Source of the DNA: Bradyrhizobium sp. CCBAU 53338
GTDB lineage: Bacteria; Pseudomonadota; Alphaproteobacteria; Rhizobiales; Xanthobacteraceae
DNA length: 64,000 nucleotides
Direction: 5' to 3'
Assembly: GCF_015291665.1 (NCBI RefSeq)
Contig: NZ_CP030049.1
Location: forward strand, 744,001-808,000
Below, in pieces: positions 36,700 through 45,498 of the stretch; the stretch's first letter is position 1, and the number at the start of each line of letters is the position of its first letter. The position numbers and the translations under genes were made by a program. Below the pieces are notes generated by a model. That model was not told the origin of the DNA. It saw only the letters and a list, made by a program, of their open reading frames with translations, and made no database searches.

Positions 36700-37302
36700 C
36701 TATTTTGTTCGCGTAGCGCGCCGCCGCGGTTTCCATATGTCGGACAACGCGTTGACGGCGGCTTCGAGCGCCTTCCGGTCGACGACGTTGGGATCGAACC
36801 GCCCCGGGCCCCAGAGGCGCATATGTTCGTGGTCCGGATGGGCGGGGTCTCTGATGGCTTCGAGGTATTCGGCATAACCCGGCGCACCGCCTACGTCTTC
36901 CGGAGGACAACGACCGGCGGCCTCGAGCAAGAAGGGAAGTCCCTCCGTCGTGGTGTTCTCGAACCATTTTTCGAGCTTGATCACATGGTCCCAGCTGTCG
37001 CCGAAGTCATAGAGATAGTGGATCGTCTTGGCGCCGGTCTCGCGAACGATGTCGCAGAGGCGCGCTTTGCTCGCATCCATGGGCTGGTGGCCGTAATCGT
37101 TGTGGGGATCAGGAATTCCCCAATGAACATCGCCAGCGAAGAACTCGAAGAGGTGACCGTTCGTCCAGCCGAATGCCTCCTGAAGCGTCAGATGCAACCG
37201 ATCAAGGCGCAAGGTGACGGGTACGACGAGGCGACGCATCACCGCCGGCTTCACATCCTTGAGGGTCACCTTGATCCGGACCGCGGTCGTGTTCAGGTTC
37301 AT
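36700..37302 (-). CDS. Plasmid pRiA4b ORF-3 family protein (IS66-associated)
   Basis: A 200-residue protein of the pRiA4b ORF-3 family (also called IS1096 passenger-like TnpR family). Landmarks are LKDVKPAVMRRLVVP near the N-terminus, LHLTLQEAFGWTNGHLFEF, HYLYDFGDSWDHVI and CPPEDVGGAPGYAEYLEAI. Function unknown; the family is common on Ri/Ti plasmids and near transposases. Its ATG overlaps the stop of the IS66 transposase fragment (ATGA on the minus strand), so it was translated together with the transposase and is probably a passenger of that element. Confidence 0.85.
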   Translation of the reverse strand: MNLNTTAVRIKVTLKDVKPAVMRRLVVPVTLRLDRLHLTLQEAFGWTNGHLFEFFAGDVHWGIPDPHNDYGHQPMDASKARLCDIVRETGAKTIHYLYDFGDSWDHVIKLEKWFENTTTEGLPFLLEAAGRCPPEDVGGAPGYAEYLEAIRDPAHPDHEHMRLWGPGRFDPNVVDRKALEAAVNALSDIWKPRRRATRTK

Positions 37303-37686
37303 GCCGCCAGCCTCGGATCAAGTGTATGCATCGTATAGGTCGACGCCCAGGGAAGCAGTTCGTCCAACCGCGCCGCAGGCCAACCATTGACGAGCTTGGC
37401 GAGAACGTCAGCGAGCCAGTGCTCGGCACTGACGCCATTGAGCTTACAGGTCTCAATGAGCGAAGCCAGCAATGCCCAATTCTCGGCACCTTCGTCGCAA
37501 CCGGCAAAAAGGGAGTTCTTGGCGTTGAGCTTGATCGGCCGCATCGCACGCTCGACAGCATTCGTGTCCAATTCGATGCGCCCGTCATCAAGGTAGAGCG
37601 CCAGGCCGTTCCAATGACGCAGCGCGTAACGCAAAGCCTTCGCCGTGTCGCTCTTCGGTGCAAGGTGATCAAGCTTGGCCTCAAAC
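37299..37686 (-). pseudogene. IS66-family transposase, C-terminal fragment
   Basis: C-terminal third of an IS66 TnpC. The DDE-domain Glu region is IELDTNAVERAMRPIKLN, followed by NSLFAGCDEGAENWALLASL and the terminal WLADVLAKLVNGWPAARL. Upstream the frame is open (KSDTAKALRYALRHW) until it is cut by the left end of the IS21 element at 37687. The rest of the transposase is not found on the far side of that element, so material was lost. Confidence 0.85.
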
Positions 37687-37749
37687 TGTCATTCGGCCTG
37701 CAATATTGACCCCCTAAGCCGGGGGATCGGCGTCCAAAATTGACCCCCT
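37687..37749 (+). repeat. IS21 left inverted repeat with internal repeats
   Basis: Holds TGTCATTCGGCCTGCAATA at the tip, then TTGACCCCC twice (about 37707 and 37739), separated by GGATCGGCGTCCAAAA. These internal copies are the expected IstA binding sites. Confidence 0.75.
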
Positions 37750-37800
37750 ACAGATTGGTCTGTTGCGCTGCCTGCTTTGGAACGAAGCAGGTGGTGGGGG

Positions 37801-39300
37801 ATGCTGATCGTGGAGACGATTGCCCGGATCCGGCGCGAGCACTTCATCAAGGGCAAGACGATCAAGGAGATCGCCCGTGACCTGAAGGTGTCGCGGAACA
37901 CGGTCCGGAAGGTGCTGAGGTCGGGAGAGACCTCCTTCGAGTACGAGCGGCAGGTGCAGCCGCGGCCAAAGCTGGGCCGATGGGCAGTAGAGCTTGACGG
38001 ATTGCTGGCGGCGAACGCGGCCAAACCGGCTCGTGAACAGCTGACGTTGATCCGGATCTTCGAAGAGCTGCGCCGCCGCGGCTACGACGGCGGTTACGAT
38101 GCGGTGCGGCGTTACGCCAGGCGCTGGAGCAAGGAACGCGGGCAATCGACCGCAGCCGCTTATGTCCCGCTGAGTTTTGCCCCAGGCGAAGCTTACCAGT
38201 TCGACTGGAGCCACGAGGTGGTCTTGCTGAGCGGCACCACGGTGATGGTGAAGGCCGCCCATGTTCGGCTCTGTCACAGCCGCATGCTGTTCGTGCGGGC
38301 CTATCCGCGGGAGACGCAGGAGATGGTGTTCGACGCCCACGACCGTTCGTTCGCGCTGTTCAAAGGCACCTGCACCCGCGGCATCTATGACAACATGAAG
38401 ACCGCCGTAGAGACGATCTTCGTCGGTAAAGGGCGTCTCTATAATCGCCGCTTCCTGCAGATGTGCAGCCACTATCTGGTCGATCCGGTCGCCTGCACGC
38501 CAGCGTCGGGCTGGGAGAAGGGGCAGGTCGAGAACCAGGTCGGGCTGGTCAGGGAACGCTTCTTCACGCCGCGGCTGCGGTTCAAAAACCTCGACGAGTT
38601 AAACGCCTGGCTGCTCGACAAATGCATCGCCTACGCCAAGGCTCATCGCCATCCGGAGCTGGTCGATCAGACGATCTGGGAAGTGTTCGAAGCCGAACGC
38701 CCCAAACTCGTTCCCTATGCTGGCCGCTTCGACGGCTTCCATGCGGTGACGGCATCGGTCTCGAAGACCTGCCTGGTGCGCTTCGACAACAACAAGTACT
38801 CGGTCGCAGCCAGCGCAGTCGGACGGCCGGTCGAGGTTCAAGCCTATGCCGATCGCATCGTGATCCGTCAGGATGGACGCATCGTTGCCGAGCACCCGCG
38901 ATCCTTTGGCCGCGGCGATACCGTCTACGACCCCTGGCATTACGTGCCGGTGCTCGCCCGCAAACCCGGCGCCTTGCGCAACGGTGCTCCCTTCAAAGAC
39001 TGGGTGCTGCCGGCCGCGATCGAGCGGATCCGGCGCAAACTTGCCAGCACGGACGATGGCAATCGGCAAATGATCGACATCCTCAACGCGGTGCTGACTG
39101 ACGGTCTGCCCGCGGTGGAAGCGGCCTGTGCCGAAGCGCTCAGTCACAGCGTCCATTCCGCCGATGTCGTGCTCAATATCTTGGCCCGTCAACGTGAACC
39201 CGCCCCACCGGCCAACATCATGACGCCGGCCGCACTGACGCTCCGTCATGCGCCGATCGCCGATTGTGCCCGCTACGACAACCTCCGGAGGACCATCTGA
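37801..39300 (+). CDS. istA: IS21-family transposase IstA
   Basis: A 499-residue DDE transposase. An N-terminal helix-turn-helix ([19 protein letters not shown]) is followed by the integrase-like core with Asp in [10 protein letters not shown], Asp in [10 protein letters not shown] and Glu in [12 protein letters not shown]. The C-terminal half has the beta-barrel and tail usual for IstA. ATG 37801 gives the canonical [15 protein letters not shown]. Acts with IstB for cut-and-paste transposition. No lesion seen, so it may be active. Confidence 0.95.
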   Translation: MLIVETIARIRREHFIKGKTIKEIARDLKVSRNTVRKVLRSGETSFEYERQVQPRPKLGRWAVELDGLLAANAAKPAREQLTLIRIFEELRRRGYDGGYDAVRRYARRWSKERGQSTAAAYVPLSFAPGEAYQFDWSHEVVLLSGTTVMVKAAHVRLCHSRMLFVRAYPRETQEMVFDAHDRSFALFKGTCTRGIYDNMKTAVETIFVGKGRLYNRRFLQMCSHYLVDPVACTPASGWEKGQVENQVGLVRERFFTPRLRFKNLDELNAWLLDKCIAYAKAHRHPELVDQTIWEVFEAERPKLVPYAGRFDGFHAVTASVSKTCLVRFDNNKYSVAASAVGRPVEVQAYADRIVIRQDGRIVAEHPRSFGRGDTVYDPWHYVPVLARKPGALRNGAPFKDWVLPAAIERIRRKLASTDDGNRQMIDILNAVLTDGLPAVEAACAEALSHSVHSADVVLNILARQREPAPPANIMTPAALTLRHAPIADCARYDNLRRTI

Positions 39301-40199
39301 TGGAACGAACCCAAATCTTCGACCTCATGGGCGAACTCAAGCTCTACGGCATGAAGGCTGCCTTCGACGAGATCATGGCAACTGCCGTCAAGCGCCAGCA
39401 CGAACCTCAGCGCATTGTCGGCGACCTGCTCAACGCCGAGATCAACGAGAAGCAAGCCAGGTCGATCAAATACCAGCTCACCATTGCCAAGCTGCCGTTG
39501 GCCAAGGACATCGCCGACTTCCAGTTCGACGGCACGCCGATCAATCAGACTCTCGTCAATGATCTCGCTGGCGGCGGCTTCATCGCCCAACAACGCAACG
39601 TCTTGCTGGTTGGCGGCACCGGCACAGGCAAGACCCACCTGGCCATTGCCATCGCCAGAAGCTGCATCCGATCCGGTGCCCGTGGCCGCTTCTTCAACGT
39701 CGTCGACCTCGTCAATCGCCTCGAGACCGAGACCCGCAACGGACGGCAAGGACGGCTCGCCGAGCATCTGACCCGGATGGACTTCATCGTGCTGGATGAA
39801 CTCGGCTATTTGCCCTTCGCCCAGTCCGGTGGCCAGCTTCTCTTCCACCTCGTCAGCCGGCTCCATGAGCGCGCCTCCGTCATCGTGACCACCAATCTCG
39901 CCTTCGGCGAATGGCCGAGCGTGTTCGGCGACGCCAAAATGACCACCGCGCTGCTCGACCGATTGACCCATCACTGCGACATTGTCGAAACCGGCAACGA
40001 TAGCTGGCGGTTCAAGAGCCGAGACGACGATCACGCCACCGCGCTCGTCTCGCCTCCGCTATCCCGGCCAGCTCCGACGAGACGAGCGCTACCAGCAAAG
40101 CCCGCCGCACGAAGGGGTCAAAATTGGACGCCGATGAGGGGTCAAATTTGCAGGCCGATTGACAGGCAAATCGCCGCTCTTCATGAAACCGCGGTATGA
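39300..40199 (+). CDS. istB: IS21-family helper ATPase IstB
   Basis: AAA+ helper of IstA with Walker [16 protein letters not shown] and Walker [16 protein letters not shown]. The ATG overlaps the istA stop by one base. The usual C-terminus is reached around [14 protein letters not shown], but here the frame runs on through the right inverted repeat and 35 bases into the neighbouring DNA, giving 299 residues. The extra tail is low-complexity and probably not functional. Confidence 0.95.
   Translation: MERTQIFDLMGELKLYGMKAAFDEIMATAVKRQHEPQRIVGDLLNAEINEKQARSIKYQLTIAKLPLAKDIADFQFDGTPINQTLVNDLAGGGFIAQQRNVLLVGGTGTGKTHLAIAIARSCIRSGARGRFFNVVDLVNRLETETRNGRQGRLAEHLTRMDFIVLDELGYLPFAQSGGQLLFHLVSRLHERASVIVTTNLAFGEWPSVFGDAKMTTALLDRLTHHCDIVETGNDSWRFKSRDDDHATALVSPPLSRPAPTRRALPAKPAARRGQNWTPMRGQICRPIDRQIAALHETAV
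40110..40164 (-). repeat. IS21 right inverted repeat
   Basis: Read on the minus strand it begins TGTCAATCGGCCTGCAAA and contains TTTGACCCC twice, mirroring the left end. The last codons of istB pass through it. Confidence 0.75.
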
Positions 40200-40684
40200 T
40201 CTGCCGTGGCTGGCGCAATTCGCAGCAGAGATGGCGGCGCGCTGTTGGCCGGTCTTCGAGACGAAGGCTTGGGGATGCTCGGCTACCGAGGTCGACTGGC
40301 GGAAGCATGGCTTCGAGGGGTCGCGTCTCGGCTACCTGTTGAACGGTGCCGGCCTCTTCCACCATGCGCATCGCGCGGTCGACGATTGCCACGCTTTATT
40401 GGAAATCCTCTCGATCGACCTGCCGACAACAGGAGAGCCTGCTCTCGCGCTCCTGCTCGGGACCGCCCGCAAGCCGACGCTGCGGGTGTGGGCGGAGCAA
40501 TCCCCGTTCGATCTCAAGGATTTACTCAAGAGGCGCGGCTATCGCGGGAGCGACGGCAGCGACGGTCGGTCCAAATCCTGGGTACATCGACGTCTGCGAG
40601 ACAGCGTCCGAGGACGAGATCGCTTTCCTGAAGGCGATCCAGTCGCGCAGACCATTGATGCTGTGGAATCCGTCGGAAGCATAA
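40165..40684 (+). pseudogene. 3'-5' exonuclease (DEDDh, PolC/DnaQ-like), truncated and frameshifted
   Basis: C-terminal two thirds of a DnaQ-like exonuclease. Marks include [24 protein letters not shown] and the closing active-site HHAHRAVDDCHALLEIL (His and Asp of exo III). The start is missing because the IS21 right end lies directly against it. At about 40577 an extra G in TCCTGGGTAC breaks the frame, and WYIDVCETASEDEIAFLKA follows in the next frame. It ends shortly after, where another relic begins. Not functional. Confidence 0.8.
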
Positions 40685-40860
40685 CATCGGATCGAGGGGA
40701 ATGTGCTCTGCATCATCTGGGCCAGCGCGTGTCCCGGACCGAGGTCGAGCGCGCGGTCGACCCCTTGCTCCGCAAGAGCCTCCAGTGTCGTCTGCCCAGG
40801 CGATCAGGCGTGCGGCTTTGTAAGCGAGCTTGGTCGTTCCGGCGCCGAGAAGATGCTTTC
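40637..40860 (-). pseudogene. Probable malonate decarboxylase epsilon (MdcH-like) C-terminal scrap
   Basis: Minus-strand reading gives TLEALAEQGVDRALDLGPGH followed by ALAQMM, a serine-rich stretch and DGFHSINGLRDWI. This is the pattern at the C-terminus of malonyl-CoA acyltransferase-type proteins, best fitting the malonate decarboxylase epsilon subunit. A stop and frame changes lie upstream. Abuts the exonuclease relic tail to tail. Family identification is moderately secure, limits approximate. Confidence 0.45.
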
Positions 40861-40913
40861 TGTGCCATCGTCGGCGAGGAGGATTCGCTGAGACGAGACC
40901 GGCGCCTTTGTGC

Positions 40914-42575
40914 TCATCGAACAAGCGCAGTGAACAGCCCGACCAGCAGGCCTACGACCGTAACGAATAGACGGAACCCGGACTCAAGCAGCGAATCGAG
41001 TGTCGCCTGCTTCTGTTCGTAACTCTTCGTCAGTTGGGCGATCGGAAACGCGCTTTGGTAGGCATCGTTGAATCGACCGTAGATCACTTCACCGGCTACC
41101 CACACAGTGCCGAAGCGGCTGATCAAGTTCATGAACTTCCGCTTTTGCAGCAAATTCTGCCAAAGCGGTTCTGCTAAGCTGAAAGCGACCACCGAGATCG
41201 ACAGCCAGAAGAGGATGGAAGCGCAAACTTCCAAAAGCCTCGCTGGCCATCTCAAAAGTGTTAGCGGCCACGATGCCCGCACAGATGCGTAAATGATGAC
41301 TACTGCAACAAAGAGAGCCACCAGCGAAATTAAGGCTACAGCGAGCGGGTTACGCCAAGTCCTAGGATGCAACTCGGTCCGAACGTTCTCGAGATCGCTC
41401 CCTAGTCGTAAATTCACGTGCTGCAGCGAAAACAACTGCATGACCGGGACCTCGGCGAGGAGCATCAACTGGAAGAGGTCGTCGAGAATCGAGTCTTGCA
41501 CCGTCTGCCCGGCCTTCGGCCTTGAGAACGGCATCTCCGCATGGATTTCGACCGTGCTCGCACGCGAGACCAGGATCACCCCATAGTCGTATTGTAGTAG
41601 ATTGGCCTCGAACGCCTGTTCGACCTCGGAGGCCGCAATGGTTTGGTCCAAGAGGCGGTAGCGGTTGTTGATCGAAACGATCTCCTGCCCTGTTTTCCCC
41701 TCTTTGAGGTCGGCCGCATTTCTCGTGTCCGCGACGGAGGAAACGTACAAGAAAGGATAGGAGAAAGACGGGTCTTGTTCATCACCCTCTTGACTTGGTT
41801 CCTTGAAGTCGCGCGAAAGATCCGGATACTTCTCTTGAAATCTGGCCCAGTAGGCTCGGGCACGTTCCAAGACTTGCCTATAGGTCTCGTTCCATCGTCG
41901 CAGCTCGGGATGAACCGCAGGACGCTCGGGGGGCTCGGTGAATAAGGCCGGAGATTCTTCCCGGAACATCTGCAGGTAAAATTTTGCAAGGTCCGAGACC
42001 TGCTCAAAGGGGGTCGACCTGTGAGCCACCTTCAGACAGCCGAAAGCCGCAGCGGGGTCGGTCAGCTTGAAGAGGTCAACCGCTTGCAAAGCATCGCACG
42101 CATGGATTGACCCGATTTTCAGCCAGAAGGCGATCGTGCCGACGCCCGTCCCAGGGAAGAGTGAAACGATCGCCCTGAAGCGAGGATTCTCAATCGGAAA
42201 TTTCCGCGGCTTTTTAGCCTCCTCTCTATCAGGCTTCTCTTCAAGCTCTTGTTTATAGAGGTCGAATTTTTCGATCGGCACCTCGATGCTGAACTGAGTG
42301 ACCTCGCGCCAAGCCGGTTGCGCCTTGTAGATGTTGTCTCTAGCTTTGCCGAATGCCTTGACCCAGCTTGGTGTCGCCGCTTCGGGCGTCTGCTGGGGGG
42401 ACGTCGCTGCCTTGGCCGTCTTTTTTTCAGACTTTACTCGCGTGAAGTGCTTCGTGCTCCCGCATCCCCCAAACTCATGAATATTGGGTTGGTACAAGAA
42501 CGGCATAATCGCCGCCGCGTAGACTTCGCGGTACGGCGGGGGTGAGTCCTGTTCGGGCTCACCTGTCTGCGTCAA
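40914..42575 (-). CDS. Large membrane protein of unknown function, third gene of methyltransferase operon
   Basis: A 553-residue protein I do not recognise. A soluble N-terminal region of about 400 residues carries charged stretches (ELEEKPDREEAKKPRK) and a glycine-containing SLFPGTGVGTIAFWL. Hydrophobic helices follow, at about residues 415-440 (VALISLVALFVAVVIIYASV), 450-480 (two close segments ending VVAFSLAEPLW) and a last one at the extreme C-terminus (LFVTVVGLLVGLFTALV). It starts at a TTG whose TTGA overlaps the stop of the 73-residue gene, so translation is coupled. It is plausibly a transporter, a membrane anchor or an effector. Confidence 0.7.
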   Translation of the reverse strand: MTQTGEPEQDSPPPYREVYAAAIMPFLYQPNIHEFGGCGSTKHFTRVKSEKKTAKAATSPQQTPEAATPSWVKAFGKARDNIYKAQPAWREVTQFSIEVPIEKFDLYKQELEEKPDREEAKKPRKFPIENPRFRAIVSLFPGTGVGTIAFWLKIGSIHACDALQAVDLFKLTDPAAAFGCLKVAHRSTPFEQVSDLAKFYLQMFREESPALFTEPPERPAVHPELRRWNETYRQVLERARAYWARFQEKYPDLSRDFKEPSQEGDEQDPSFSYPFLYVSSVADTRNAADLKEGKTGQEIVSINNRYRLLDQTIAASEVEQAFEANLLQYDYGVILVSRASTVEIHAEMPFSRPKAGQTVQDSILDDLFQLMLLAEVPVMQLFSLQHVNLRLGSDLENVRTELHPRTWRNPLAVALISLVALFVAVVIIYASVRASWPLTLLRWPARLLEVCASILFWLSISVVAFSLAEPLWQNLLQKRKFMNLISRFGTVWVAGEVIYGRFNDAYQSAFPIAQLTKSYEQKQATLDSLLESGFRLFVTVVGLLVGLFTALVR

Positions 42576-42793
42576 GCCTGCGCAGCCTTCCGTGACGCCA
42601 CACGCCTGATATCGGCGGTCGCCAGGAAACCGGCGATCTCGCGCACGGGCAACTGCGCGACAGCCGACCGCTCGGCTGATGACAGCTGTGTGAATTCCGG
42701 CATTGCTCTGATTTCACGGGCGCAATCGTCGGGCGCCGTCAGCAGCAACTCCTTCGCTCTGGCGAGCACGCGCTCAAGTGGGCCGGTAGTCAT
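42572..42793 (-). CDS. Small helical protein (73 aa) beside a TP-methylase, possible modification substrate
   Basis: MTTGPLERVLARAKELLL opens a protein predicted by pattern to be all-helical, with the central PEFTQLSSAERSAVAQLP and a basic Ala-rich tail (RRVASRKAAQA). It starts 15 bases after the methyltransferase stop, with GGGAC as ribosome site, and overlaps the membrane-protein start by four bases. In split borosin loci a short helical LigA-like precursor sits beside a TP-methylase-fold N-methyltransferase; the LSxxERxAV pattern is loosely similar. The tail is short and hydrophilic for a core peptide, which argues against that reading. Function unknown. Confidence 0.65.
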   Translation of the reverse strand: MTTGPLERVLARAKELLLTAPDDCAREIRAMPEFTQLSSAERSAVAQLPVREIAGFLATADIRRVASRKAAQA

Positions 42794-42808
42794 GGCAAAC
42801 GTCCCGTT

Positions 42809-43612
42809 TCAAAAGCCGTTCTCGCGACCGCCATTGGCGGGGTCGATCGGCGGAATGTAGATTGTCGTCGCGTAATTTACCCCATCCGCCGCCAGGCTCC
42901 AAGCGCAAAGCGGAACGGTCAGAAACAGCGGCTCCGCGCCGCTCTCATCGAGGTCGCAAAAAGTTATGCGGTGGTCGGCGGGATACTGCTCGAGCAGCCG
43001 CTCCATCAATGGTGCCAGCAATGCGGGAGCCAATGCCTGCTCGCCGTCTGCGGTGGGGATCCGAAAGCTGCCGATTTGCGCGACGAGGGTCGATCGCCAC
43101 GGATTGATCGAGGCTGTGCCTTCGACCAAGGGATCGGCCGAGATGACCTGGAAGCCGGCCGGGCCGACCACAAGCGGCAATCGTGCGATGATGGAATCGA
43201 CGAATGAGACACCTGGTACGACGTGCGTCCGCAGACCTCTTGCCGGTGCGCCGGCTATCATCAAACGAACGGGCTCGTCGAGATACATCGGATGCCCGTA
43301 GGTCAAATACGCGACCGGACGCTCCCTGGTCGCCTTTTCGAAAATATGGGCGGCGACATCTGCGTAAATCTTCGCTCGCTCTTTCCCTTTTTCGTAGAGG
43401 TGCTCGATGTTGACGAAATCAAGCCCGTTGCTTTCGAGAAACGACCGGAGATTGGGGCTTGGCAGCGTCGTATATGAGACCACCTGACGCAGGATCGAGA
43501 GCGCTTCCAAAGTGACGTCTCGCGCAGGCAGGATTCCGCATCCGATGAGGTAGAGATCGGCGGTCTTGATCGGCGGGTACTCCGGCGAAGGTGGACAGCT
43601 TTGCGACATCAC
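42809..43612 (-). CDS. Stand-alone tetrapyrrole-methylase-fold SAM methyltransferase (borosin-methyltransferase-like)
   Basis: A 267-residue protein of the TP-methylase fold: LYLIGCGILPARDVTLEAL at the first strand, YLTYGHPMYLDEPVRLMI carrying the GHP loop, VVPGVSFVDSIIARL, and the C-terminal NYATTIYIPPI. No cobalamin, siroheme or MazG partner is near. This pattern, with the tyrosine in LTYGHP, is shared by the stand-alone methyltransferases of split borosin RiPP systems (SonM type), which methylate peptide backbone nitrogens. First gene of a compact minus-strand operon. Role inferred from fold and neighbours only. Confidence 0.7.
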   Translation of the reverse strand: MMSQSCPPSPEYPPIKTADLYLIGCGILPARDVTLEALSILRQVVSYTTLPSPNLRSFLESNGLDFVNIEHLYEKGKERAKIYADVAAHIFEKATRERPVAYLTYGHPMYLDEPVRLMIAGAPARGLRTHVVPGVSFVDSIIARLPLVVGPAGFQVISADPLVEGTASINPWRSTLVAQIGSFRIPTADGEQALAPALLAPLMERLLEQYPADHRITFCDLDESGAEPLFLTVPLCAWSLAADGVNYATTIYIPPIDPANGGRENGF

Positions 43613-43720
43613 AGGTCGTTTTTACCCCAGTTCCTTCACTATCCGCTACTCCTGCCCGGAGAAATCCGGAAATTGGGAAGCGAATTCCGCTTGCCCCATC
43701 CACCCGCTCTCCTCTGTCGC

Positions 43721-44410
43721 CTAGCCAGCACCAGAGTTCCGGCTCGCGCGTGCTGCCTTGCGCCCTTCCTTCGCCACCTTCGCGATCGCGACGTCGAAGT
43801 TGGTCCGCCCGCGGCGCTTGTGCGGCACCGGGGGATGATCAAGAGCGGCGATGTCGTAGCGCGGGTACTTCTCGATCTCGGCCGCTATCGTCTCGATCCA
43901 GCAGTCTCCGTAGTCGTTGCCCGCGTTCGAGTCCTTGGGACGGTGGCCGGTGATGAAGCCTTCGACCTCGCGGTCCATCTTGACGTGCCTCGCCACGCTC
44001 TTGAACAGATGGCGCCAGCCGTGGTTGGGCTTCACGTCGTAGGGTATGTTGATTCCGGGACCGTGAACCCATTCGCCGATCCGCTCCGCGAGCTTGTGGA
44101 ATTGAGGATGCCCTGACCGTTCCGCCGCGACGACGTTCCGGATCGTAGAACAGAGGCTTCTTGAGCTTGGCGCGGGTCGCCACTTACCTCGGTCGAGTTC
44201 GCCGCCCGGGCAGCCCCGTCACGCAGGCGGGCCCATTGAGCCTCGATGGCCACGTTGACGGCGCCGATCTTGATGTTGGCCCTGGCGTTCGTCCTTGGTC
44301 CCCAGAGTGGCCCAGAGCTCGGTCTTGCCGACCAGGGGCACCTTCTTGCGGATCCAGTAGTTCTCGGAGGTCGGTCGCTTGATCGGCTTGGGCATCTTGA
44401 AATTCGACAT
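43721..44410 (-). pseudogene. Tyrosine recombinase (integrase), internally deleted
   Basis: Starts MSNFKMPKPIKRPTSENYWI and continues RKKVP, then TELWATLGTKDER. An extra G near 44300 shifts the frame to ANIKIGAVNVAIEAQWARL. The text then jumps to LKKPLFYDPERRRGG and on to the catalytic end, KPNHGWRHLFKSVARHV and FITGHRPKDSNAGNDYGD, which keeps His-x-x-Arg and GH. The middle, including the first catalytic Arg, is missing. It marks the end of an integrated element; the nearby tRNA-like 3' end may be its attachment site. Confidence 0.75.
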
Positions 44411-44494
44411 GGTGGAGCACCTCGGTGTGGGACCGGCCGTACAAGAACCCCTGAAAATGAAGGTTAGGCTTGTAAACAAGGGGTCCGCGACCCC

Positions 44495-44528
44495 GAAAGG
44501 GGGTGAGTCCCACTCTCTCTGCCAGATC
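44495..44528 (+). other. tRNA 3'-end-like stretch, possible attachment-site remnant
   Basis: GTGAGTCCCACTCTCTCTGCCA on the plus strand (44506-44527) looks like the T-arm and acceptor 3' half of a serine- or leucine-type tRNA; a GGGGTC/GACCCC hairpin lies just before it. The 5' half of a tRNA is not present, so it is not a gene. It lies about 100 bases upstream of the integrase start, the usual geometry of an att site. Confidence 0.3.
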
Positions 44529-44723
44529 GTATTGAAATCACTTATATTTTTTTGAAGTTTTGTTACAAACCACGGCTTGCCCACCGGAAGACCGAATCCT
44601 CTCGCATTTTTAACTGGGAAAGAAGGCGCGTTCCGGCGGGACCCTATTTGTTCACGTCACCTCTCGTGTCTGGGCAGCAGCCCACCACATTTTGTTGATA
44701 TTCCGCTCGATTTGGGGGTGATA

Positions 44724-45498
44724 ATGGCTCTACTCAACTTGCATCGCGCATTCACTGACGCGGCGACCGAGAACGACTATCTCGCCCGGCTCACGGTACC
44801 GGAGCCGCGCGAGGGAAAGCTCCGCAAGGCACGTGACGAGATCCGAGAGACGCTTAAGGCTGGATTTTCGGATTGGCAACGCTTCGCGGATCGTAGTTTG
44901 GTTATGGAAACGACTGCCGTTCGGAAGGGCGCGACCGAACCTCGATTGCGTCTGAAGTTCCGTATGCAGGGTAGTGCCTCGCCCGCGTATCGCACGCTCA
45001 ATGATCCGGCACATCCGCCGCAGCAGATTGATTACGACGATGGCGTTTACCTTCCGGTCTCGTTTCTCGCCAAGACGGGAAACCCCGTGATCGCGGCCGC
45101 AGGTTACTACCGGTTGGTCGAGACGGTCCTTGCGCCGCTCTGCGAAAAACGAAAATGGACGTTGGATAGACGAGCCAAAAAATGCGTCCGCGTCGTCCTC
45201 GACAGCAAAGCTTACATCGACCTTCCGCTGTACGCGATCCCGGATCAGGAGTTCGTTCGGCTGGCCGAGGACGCCGCATTGACCAAGCGGGCTGACAGCG
45301 CGCTGTTTCTTGATGCAGAGACGCTCGATGACGAGATATACGAGCGCCTCAATCAGGACGAACTCCGGCTCGCTCTTCGGGAAGGCAAGTGGATCGAATC
45401 CGACCCTCGTCTGCTCGAAGATTGGTTTAAGCAGGCGGTGGCCGACCTCGGACCGCAAGTTCGACGCGTCAATCACCTCGTCGGCGCGGGGCGAGATT
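44724..45498 (+). pseudogene. DncV-like CBASS nucleotidyltransferase, C-terminally truncated
   Basis: Matches cGAMP synthase DncV through the catalytic domain. MQGSASPAYRTLND holds the GS motif, QQIDYDDGVYLPV the Asp-x-Asp pair, YIDLPLYAIPDQEF the third Asp, and LALREGKWIESDPRLLEDWF the following conserved segment. All three carboxylates are present. Homology stops near 45490, where sequence belonging to the minus-strand GFA gene begins; the frame runs to 45665 as meaningless tail. About 170 C-terminal residues and all CBASS partners (cap2, cap3, effector) are absent. ATG 44724 follows GGGGGTG. Remnant of a second CBASS locus. Confidence 0.8.

Larger units (their letters stand above)
37687..40164 (+). 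mobile_element. Complete IS21-family insertion sequence, 2478 bp
   Basis: Bounded by imperfect inverted repeats that start TGTCATTCGGCCTGCAA on the left and TGTCAATCGGCCTGCAA on the right (reading inward). Each has two internal copies of a TTGACCCC word, the multiple-repeat pattern of IS21 ends. Contains istA and istB in the usual overlapping order. No matching target duplication flanks it: the left neighbour is IS66 and the right neighbour an exonuclease fragment. The element has therefore taken part in a deletion or recombination. Confidence 0.85.

Noticed and set aside
36389..36967. A 192-residue minus-strand gene
   Set aside because: Only the last 80 or so residues are meaningful (ABC ATPase tail); the front is a shadow of the pRiA4b ORF-3 gene.
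39273..40034. Minus-strand open frame opposite istB
   Set aside because: Shadow of istB; Glu/Asp/Val-rich translation typical of antisense high-GC frames.
44430..44528. A complete serine- or leucine-type tRNA gene
   Set aside because: Only the 3' half pattern is present; no 5' acceptor strand, D-arm or plausible anticodon arm pairs with it.
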